Below, piece by piece: positions 1 to 4,400 of a stretch of DNA of 7,023 nt. Each line of letters opens with the position of its first letter. Within the stretch, counting starts at the first letter, position 1. Under the pieces are notes generated by a model that saw only the letters and a list, made by a program, of their open reading frames with translations, had not been told where the DNA came from and made no database searches. Source of the stretch: Stenotrophomonas sp. (GTDB lineage: Bacteria > Pseudomonadota > Gammaproteobacteria > Xanthomonadales > Xanthomonadaceae); assembly GCA_003510825.1 (NCBI GenBank), contig DOKO01000324.1, positions 1 through 7,023 on the forward strand. Direction: 5' to 3'. A program made the position numbers and the translations under genes.

Positions 1-834
1 TTCTCGCTGGATGACCGCACCAGCTCCAACTACGGCAGCTTCCTGGAGCGCGGCAACGCCGGCACCACGCTGGCGCCGCTGTACCGCCTGGGCGCGTCCT
101 GGCAGGCCAATCCGGGTGATTTCACCTGGGCGGCCAGCCTCTACAGCTTGGAAAGCATCGATGCCTGGCAGGTGAAGGGCCGCGCCGCCGGTGGCCGCGT
201 CACCTGGGCACCCTCGCCCAGCGACGGCGACGTGCTGCACCTGGGCCTGTCGCTGGCCCATGAGGCCTACGACAACCCCGGCAGCAACGGCACCCCGGGC
301 CTGAAGATCCGCCCGCGCCCGGCCGGACACCTGTCCGACGAGAGCCGCCTGACCCTGGTCGACTTCTCCGCCGGCCGCGATACCGACGTCAACAAGTGGT
401 CGCTGGAATACGCGCAGGTGCGCGGCCCGCTGTCCTGGCAGGGCGAGTTCAGCGGCGCCACCTTCGATGACGGCGCCCAGCGCGGCGACGTGATGGCCGC
501 CTACGGCATGCTCAGCTGGTTCGTCACCGGCGAAAGCAAGGCCTACGACCGCAAGACCGGCCGCTTCGCACGGGTCAAGGACATCCGCCACAAGGCCGGT
601 GCCTTCGAAGTGGCGCTGCGCTACGACCAGATGTGGGGCGCGCAGCACCTCGATGGCGCACCGGACCTGCGCCGCGGCAGCACCGCTGCATGGACGCTGG
701 GCGGCAACTGGTACCTGCGCGACAACCTGCGCTTCATGCTCGACGTGATCGAAAGCCGCAACCGTGACCGCCTGGCCGGGGTGACGCTGGACCGCACGCG
801 CGCGGTCACCGGCCGCCTGCAGTTCGACTTCTGA
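1..834 (+). CDS. Phosphate-selective porin O/P family outer-membrane protein, 3' part
   Basis: The frame is open from base 1 to the TGA at 832-834, giving 277 residues with the N-terminus outside the window. OprO/OprP porins are usually about 380-440 residues, so roughly two thirds is visible. Family signs seen: alternating beta-strand pattern throughout, the near-diagnostic stretch SWFVTGESKAYDRKTGRFARVK-like at visible residues 172-193, a closing strand region (LGGNWYLRDNLRFMLDV, 233-249) and a C-terminal phenylalanine (LQFDF) that serves as the barrel-assembly signal. Family members form trimeric anion-selective channels in the outer membrane, for phosphate or polyphosphate in Pseudomonas. 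Here the next gene is a citrate carrier, so passage of citrate or another polyanion is a reasonable inference. The binding-site arginines cannot be assigned without an alignment. An internal ATG at 148 is not the start, because coding continues upstream without a stop. Confidence 0.88.
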   Translation, partial: FSLDDRTSSNYGSFLERGNAGTTLAPLYRLGASWQANPGDFTWAASLYSLESIDAWQVKGRAAGGRVTWAPSPSDGDVLHLGLSLAHEAYDNPGSNGTPGLKIRPRPAGHLSDESRLTLVDFSAGRDTDVNKWSLEYAQVRGPLSWQGEFSGATFDDGAQRGDVMAAYGMLSWFVTGESKAYDRKTGRFARVKDIRHKAGAFEVALRYDQMWGAQHLDGAPDLRRGSTAAWTLGGNWYLRDNLRFMLDVIESRNRDRLAGVTLDRTRAVTGRLQFDF

Positions 835-840
835 GCCACG

Positions 841-875
841 CCCTCCCTCCCCCCTTCCCCCCTTCCCCCCTCTTC
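841..875. repeat. 35-nt pure pyrimidine tract, C6T2 mirror repeat
   Basis: All 35 bases on the + strand are C or T. The core (849-870) is C6-TT-C6-TT-C6, a perfect mirror repeat, preceded by two shorter C runs. The complementary strand therefore carries three G6 runs plus two GGG runs separated by one or two A, enough runs to form a G-quadruplex. The tract lies just after the porin stop and 14 nt before the AAGGAG ribosome-binding site of the citrate carrier, so it would sit in the intercistronic mRNA as an unstructured C-rich segment. Homopolymeric runs like these are prone to length change. I see no terminator in this gap, so transcription probably reads through. Confidence 0.85.
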
Positions 876-901
876 AACCGCAGTACGCAAGGAGTCCGCA
901 G

Positions 902-2233
902 ATGATGCTGAGCATCCTCGGCTTTGGCATGGTCATTACGTTCATGTACTTGATCATGAGCAAACGACTGTCGCCGCTGGTCGCCCTGATCACCATCCCG
1001 ATCATCTTCGCCCTGCTCGGCGGATTTGGCGCCAACATCGATGAAATGATGCTGGAAGGCATCAAGAAGATCGCGCCGACCGGCGTGATGCTGATGTTCG
1101 CCATCCTCTATTTCGGCGTAATGATCGATGCGGGCCTGTTCGACCCGCTGGTGCGCATCATCCTGCGCTTCGTCAAGGGCGATCCGATGAAGATCGTGCT
1201 CGGCACCGCCGTGCTGGCGATGCTGATCTCGCTCGACGGCGATGGCTCGACCACCTACATGATCACCGTCTCGGCGATGCTGCCGCTGTACCAGCGCCTG
1301 GGCATGAACGCGCTGAACATGACCTGCGTGACCATCCTCGCCGGCGGCGTGATGAACCTGACCCCGTGGGGCGGCCCGACCGCACGCGCGGCCACCGCGC
1401 TGCACGTGGATCCGGCCGATGTGTTCGTGCCGCTGATCCCGTCGATGGTGATCGCCTGTGCCGGCGTGCTGCTGCTGGCCTGGTACCTGGGCATGAAGGA
1501 ACGCCGCCGCCTGGGCGTGGTCACCCTGCCGCAGGGGGGCAGCTGGATGGACAACAGCGTGTCCGATGACAACAACGCGCTGCCGTCGGTGGAAGACGCC
1601 GAGGACATCAAGCGGCCGAAGCTGCTGTGGGTGAACCTGGTGCTGACCCTGGCCCTGATGGCTGCGCTGATCGCCGGCGTGCTGCCGATGCCGGTGCTGT
1701 TCATGGTCGGCTTCGCCATCGCCCTGGTCATCAACTACCCGAACCTGGCCGAGCAGCGCCGCCGCGTCGTCAATCACGCCGGCAACGTGCTGTCGGTGGT
1801 CGCGCTGATCTTCGCCGCGGGCATCTTCACCGGCATCCTCAACAACACCGGCATGGTCGAGGCGATGTCGCACAGCTTCCTGGCGATCATCCCGGAATCG
1901 TGGGGCCCGTACCTGGCCGTCATCACCGCCATCGCGTCGATGCCGTTCACCTTCTTCATGTCCAACGACGCCTTCTACTTCGGCGTGCTGCCGATCCTGT
2001 CCGAGGCGGCCGGCAACTACGGCATCACCCCGGTGGAAATGGCCCGCGCGTCGCTGGCCGGGCAGCCGGTGCACCTGCTCAGTCCGCTGGTGCCGTCCAC
2101 CTATCTGCTGGTGGGCCTGGCCAAGGTCGAATTCGCCGACCACCAGAAGTTCACCCTGAAGTGGGCGATCGCCATCTCGCTGCTGTTGATGGTCGGCGGC
2201 CTGCTGTTCGGCCTGTATCCCTTCGCATCCTGA
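902..2233 (+). CDS. citM: CitMHS-family citrate:cation symporter
   Basis: This is a 443-residue inner-membrane carrier that imports citrate, in characterised relatives as a complex with a divalent metal (Mg type for B. subtilis CitM, Ca type for CitH), coupled to protons. The whole length matches the CitMHS pattern. It opens with a hydrophobic helix and KRLSPLVALITIPIIFALLGGFG (residues 21-43), followed by FAILYFGVMIDAGLFDP (66-82). Next come the conserved SLDGDGSTTYM (110-120), PWGGPTAR (155-162), FTGILNNTGM (309-318), FFMSNDAFYFGVLPIL (351-366) and GQPVHLLSPLVPSTY (387-401). A hydrophilic central loop (about 198-240) separates two groups of membrane helices. The ATG at 902 follows AAGGAG (889-894) with a 7-nt spacer; the ATG at 905 is an alternative. 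It lies 67 nt after the porin and 25 nt before the reductase, consistent with one operon. Metal preference (Mg versus Ca) cannot be read from the sequence, so the symbol is by family resemblance. Confidence 0.93.
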   Translation: MMLSILGFGMVITFMYLIMSKRLSPLVALITIPIIFALLGGFGANIDEMMLEGIKKIAPTGVMLMFAILYFGVMIDAGLFDPLVRIILRFVKGDPMKIVLGTAVLAMLISLDGDGSTTYMITVSAMLPLYQRLGMNALNMTCVTILAGGVMNLTPWGGPTARAATALHVDPADVFVPLIPSMVIACAGVLLLAWYLGMKERRRLGVVTLPQGGSWMDNSVSDDNNALPSVEDAEDIKRPKLLWVNLVLTLALMAALIAGVLPMPVLFMVGFAIALVINYPNLAEQRRRVVNHAGNVLSVVALIFAAGIFTGILNNTGMVEAMSHSFLAIIPESWGPYLAVITAIASMPFTFFMSNDAFYFGVLPILSEAAGNYGITPVEMARASLAGQPVHLLSPLVPSTYLLVGLAKVEFADHQKFTLKWAIAISLLLMVGGLLFGLYPFAS

Positions 2234-2258
2234 TCCGGACACCAAGGAGCCTTCTGCA

Positions 2259-2999
2259 ATGACGCTTCGAATCGCTTACGTCACCAGCGGCATGGGCAGT
2301 GTCGGCACTGCCATCTGCCAGAGCCTGGCCCGTTCCGGCCACACCGTGGTCGCCGGCTGCGCCCCGAACTCGCCACGCAAGGCCAACTGGCTGCGCGAGC
2401 AGCGCGAACAGGGCTTCGACTTCATCGCCTCCGAGGGCAACGCCACCGACTGGGCCTCGACCACGGCGGCCTTTGCCAAGGTGCGTGCCGAAGTGGGCGA
2501 GGTGGACGTGCTGGTCAACAACTCCGGCGGCAGCCGTGACCTGCTGTTCCGGCAGATGACCGTGGAGGATTGGAATGCAGTCATCGCCTCCAACCTCAAC
2601 GCACTGTTCAACCTGACCAAGCAGGTGGTCGACGGCATGGCTACGCGTGGCTGGGGCCGTATCGTCAACATCGGCTCGGTCAGCGCGCACAAGGGCCAGA
2701 TCGGCCAGGTGAACTACGCGACGGCGAAGGCGGCGATGCACGGTTTCAGCCGTGCGCTGGCCGCCGAAGTCGCCTCGCGCGGCGTCACCGTGAACACCTT
2801 GTCGCCCGGCTACATCGCCAGCCAGGCGATCAGCAGCTTCCCGCCGGACGTGCTGGACCGGCTGGCGGCCTCGGTACCGGTGCGCCGCCTGGGCCGGCCG
2901 GAAGAAGTGGCCGGCCTGGTGGCCTGGTTGGCTTCGGATGAAGCCTCGTATGTGACCGGTGCGGATTACCCGGTGAATGGTGGGTTGTACATGGGGTGA
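2259..2999 (+). CDS. phaB: PhaB-like acetoacetyl-CoA reductase (short-chain dehydrogenase)
   Basis: This 246-residue cytosolic short-chain dehydrogenase has the same length as Cupriavidus necator PhaB and closely resembles it as I remember that sequence. PhaB reduces acetoacetyl-CoA to (R)-3-hydroxybutyryl-CoA with NADPH. Seen: a Rossmann glycine motif TSGMGSVG (9-16), the NADPH-region segment CAPNSPRK (34-41), NNSG (87-90), and a catalytic set Asn112, Ser140, Tyr153, Lys157 at the PhaB positions. The post-catalytic SPGYIA (182-187) and a C-terminal NGGLYMG ending also fit. D94, Q147 and Q150, which line the PhaB substrate site, are kept. Differences from the PhaB I recall are Ser10 for Gly, Ser14 for Gly, Ser89 for Ala in NNAG, and Ile148 for Phe. 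The ATG is preceded by AAGGAG (2244-2249) with a 9-nt spacer. No thiolase or PHA synthase gene lies in the window, so a different 3-ketoacyl-CoA or a FabG-like substrate remains possible. Confidence 0.88.
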   Translation: MTLRIAYVTSGMGSVGTAICQSLARSGHTVVAGCAPNSPRKANWLREQREQGFDFIASEGNATDWASTTAAFAKVRAEVGEVDVLVNNSGGSRDLLFRQMTVEDWNAVIASNLNALFNLTKQVVDGMATRGWGRIVNIGSVSAHKGQIGQVNYATAKAAMHGFSRALAAEVASRGVTVNTLSPGYIASQAISSFPPDVLDRLAASVPVRRLGRPEEVAGLVAWLASDEASYVTGADYPVNGGLYMG

Positions 3000-3007
3000 G
3001 GCCCATC

Positions 3008-3103
3008 GGGGTCAGAGCCCTTTCGCCACGCGAAAGGGATCCGACCCCTGCCATCCTCCGCTCGGGGTCAGATCCCTTTCGCCTGCGAAAGGGCTCTGAC
3101 CCC
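3008..3103. repeat. Palindrome doublet 1 (two hairpins, BIME-like)
   Basis: Two 19-nt-arm hairpins stand side by side. Hairpin 1 is at 3008-3048 (arms 3008-3026 and 3030-3048, loop CAC) and hairpin 2 at 3064-3103 (arms 3064-3082 and 3085-3103, loop CT), with a 15-nt spacer (3049-3063). Each hairpin has one or two mismatches. The outer arms 3008-3026 and 3085-3103 are perfectly complementary to each other and the inner arms differ by one mismatch, so the whole doublet can also fold as one long stem. It begins 8 nt after the reductase stop and lies between convergent genes. It could therefore help end transcription from both sides, although no U-tract follows the stems. Confidence 0.93.
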
Positions 3104-3128
3104 TGCTTGATGCGTGGATGCTTCGCTT

Positions 3129-4247
3129 CTACCCGCGTGCGTTCGCGAGCGCCTCGGCAATGTCTTCCGGCAGGCCGGTGATGAAATCCACCTCGTCCGA
3201 CTCGTCCACGATCTGCCCCGGGCGCGGCTGCCACATCGGGTCAGGAATCGCACGCCGCACTTCCCGACCCGGCCAACACGCAGGGAACCGCGGCCGGCTC
3301 CGTGCCAGGTCGAAACCCAGCCCGTGATCCGCGTAACCGCCATCAGCCAGGCGCTGCTCGATGCGTCTCAGCACGGCTGCCGTGTAGCGGTGCGACTCCG
3401 GCACATCCTCGATCGTCGCGAAGGGGACGTGCCACGACGCGCCCAGGTTCCAGTAGAGCGCCAACGCGCTGGATGCCGCCAATGTCGGCTGGTCCAGCAA
3501 CCACTGCAGCGCGTCTGACAGCGCACTGGTGTCAGCGAACAGCGCCAGTTGATGGCATTGCTGCGGCGAGGCCTGGCGCAGGAAGGTCTCCAGTACCGGC
3601 CAGCCCGGATCCGCGGCCGTCGCCAGCGGCGACAGCGTCGGCGGCATCACCTCGGCCCAGATGTCGATGTCGCCGGCGACGGCATCGCCGAGGGCCGGCC
3701 CACGATCAGGCTGCACGGCCGCAACCATGTCGTGCAGCTGTGCTGCGAGCGCCAGCGGCAGGCCATCATCGAAGGCCGCGTCGACGGCCTCTGCAAAGGG
3801 ATCGCAGGCCTGCTCGCCTGCCACCGCAACCAGCATGGCGTCCGGGACGGCGCGGCGCACGACCAGGCCGGGATGATCACCCATCGAAGGGCCCGGCCAG
3901 TTGCCCGGGTCGAAAGCGAGTGCACGACCCGCATAGAAGCCTTCGATGTAGCGCTGCTCGATGCGGCGGACGATCGCATGGGCGTCGTGCTCATGTGCGG
4001 GCACGTCGCCATCAGCGGCGTACTGGCTGAACCAGGCTGCGCCGAGCGACCAGTACATCATCAGCGCCGTCGCACGATCCAGCTCGCTGCGCTCCGCCAG
4101 CCAGGCCAGCAGCTCGGGGCTGTCATCGTAGTTGCGGCGCGCGACGTAGATATGGCGCTGCTCGGGAGATGCCTGCAGCAGGTAGTCCTGCAGCAGTGCG
4201 CGGGAGGCGAGGTCGTACTCGTCGGGGGTCAAAGGGGGGACTTCCAT
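3129..4247 (-). CDS. Unknown-function protein with two DUF4274-like modules
   Basis: This 372-residue soluble, acidic protein has no signal peptide or membrane segment and no catalytic motif I recognise. It is an internal duplication. Residues 18-173 and 218-372 align with a constant offset of 200 over most of their length. Examples are LQASPEQRH (24) with RQASPQQCH (224), ALMMYWSLGAAW (61) with ALALYWNLGASW (261), and RRIEQR at 94 and 294. DVP (81/281) and VRRAVPDAM/VRRAIPDPM (130/330) also match. The segment from about 28 to 72, with LDRATALMMYW, resembles the DUF4274 domain; that assignment is from memory. I placed the start at the ATG at 4247. The frame stays open to an ATG at 4307, but those 20 extra codons translate the flanking repeat (MRKGSDPV). 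No good Shine-Dalgarno sequence precedes 4247. The stop is TAG at 3131-3129. The gene is bracketed by the two palindrome doublets, downstream of and in the same direction as the receptor gene. Confidence 0.75.
   Translation of the reverse strand: MEVPPLTPDEYDLASRALLQDYLLQASPEQRHIYVARRNYDDSPELLAWLAERSELDRATALMMYWSLGAAWFSQYAADGDVPAHEHDAHAIVRRIEQRYIEGFYAGRALAFDPGNWPGPSMGDHPGLVVRRAVPDAMLVAVAGEQACDPFAEAVDAAFDDGLPLALAAQLHDMVAAVQPDRGPALGDAVAGDIDIWAEVMPPTLSPLATAADPGWPVLETFLRQASPQQCHQLALFADTSALSDALQWLLDQPTLAASSALALYWNLGASWHVPFATIEDVPESHRYTAAVLRRIEQRLADGGYADHGLGFDLARSRPRFPACWPGREVRRAIPDPMWQPRPGQIVDESDEVDFITGLPEDIAEALANARG
3132..3596 (-). other. Second module of the duplicated DUF4274-like protein
   Basis: Encodes residues 218-372. 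It starts at VLETFLRQASPQQCH and ends at the protein's C-terminus. Compared with the first module it keeps the YWxLGAxW and LRRIEQR cores but has lost the LDRATAL motif (TLAASSAL at the matching place), so this copy appears more diverged from the family pattern. Confidence 0.7.
3729..4196 (-). other. First module of the duplicated DUF4274-like protein
   Basis: Encodes residues 18-173 and carries the more family-like sequence, with SPEQRH, a YDDSPELLAWL segment and LDRATALMMYW. It is separated from the second module by a linker of about 44 residues (174-217) rich in Pro, Ala and Asp. Confidence 0.7.
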
Positions 4248-4252
4248 CGCGG

Positions 4253-4278
4253 GGGAACCACTGCAGTTTAGTGGTCCC
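4253..4278. promoter_or_regulatory. Small inverted repeat just upstream of the DUF4274-like gene
   Basis: Arms gggaaccact (4253-4262) and agtggtccc (4270-4278) are complementary with one bulged A, around a 7-nt loop. It lies 6 nt upstream of the ATG at 4247 and about 8 nt from palindrome doublet 2. It would fold in the 5' leader of the gene, or could be an operator. Its position close to the start suggests an effect on translation initiation, but the size and single bulge make chance occurrence possible in GC-rich DNA. Confidence 0.35.
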
Positions 4279-4286
4279 TTGCTGAC

Positions 4287-4383
4287 GGGGTCAGAGCCCT
4301 TTCGCACGCGAAAGGGATCCGACCCCTGCCATTCCCCCGCTCGGGGTCAGATCCCTTTCGCGCCGCGAAAGGGCTCTGACCCC
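4287..4383. repeat. Palindrome doublet 2 (direct copy of doublet 1)
   Basis: Hairpin 3 is at 4287-4326 (arms 4287-4305 and 4308-4326, loop AC) and hairpin 4 at 4343-4383 (arms 4343-4361 and 4365-4383, loop GCC), with a 16-nt spacer (4327-4342). All four 19-nt arms are identical to the corresponding arms of doublet 1 in the same order and orientation. Only the loops and a few spacer bases differ (both spacers start TGCCAT and end CGCTC). It ends 17 nt past the receptor stop on the minus strand, so it may act as the receptor's 3' boundary while standing upstream of the DUF4274-like gene. Confidence 0.93.
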
Positions 4384-4400
4384 TGGCTGACCGCTGCCGA

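Noticed and set aside
806..2245. A 479-codon open frame on the - strand
   Set aside because: It lies antisense to the citrate carrier. The His/Gln/Arg/Asp-rich low-complexity translation is typical of a shadow frame.
3105..3135. A SMAG (GTAG-ended) repeat remnant near the DUF4274-like stop codon
   Set aside because: The minus strand reads GGTAG followed by AAGCGAAGCATCCACGC, but no matching second arm is present, so there is no palindrome to support it.
3549..4271. A 240-codon + strand frame across the DUF4274-like gene
   Set aside because: The minus-strand frame shows an internal homologous duplication with conserved blocks, which indicates it is the real one.
4248..4307. A 20-codon N-terminal extension of the DUF4274-like gene starting at 4307
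   Set aside because: The extra residues (MRKGSDPV...) are a translation of palindrome doublet 2 and its flank, and the start codon lies inside a hairpin loop.
3008..4383. A CRISPR array made of the repeated hairpins
   Set aside because: There are only two doublets more than 1 kb apart with a gene between them, with no regular short spacers and no cas genes.
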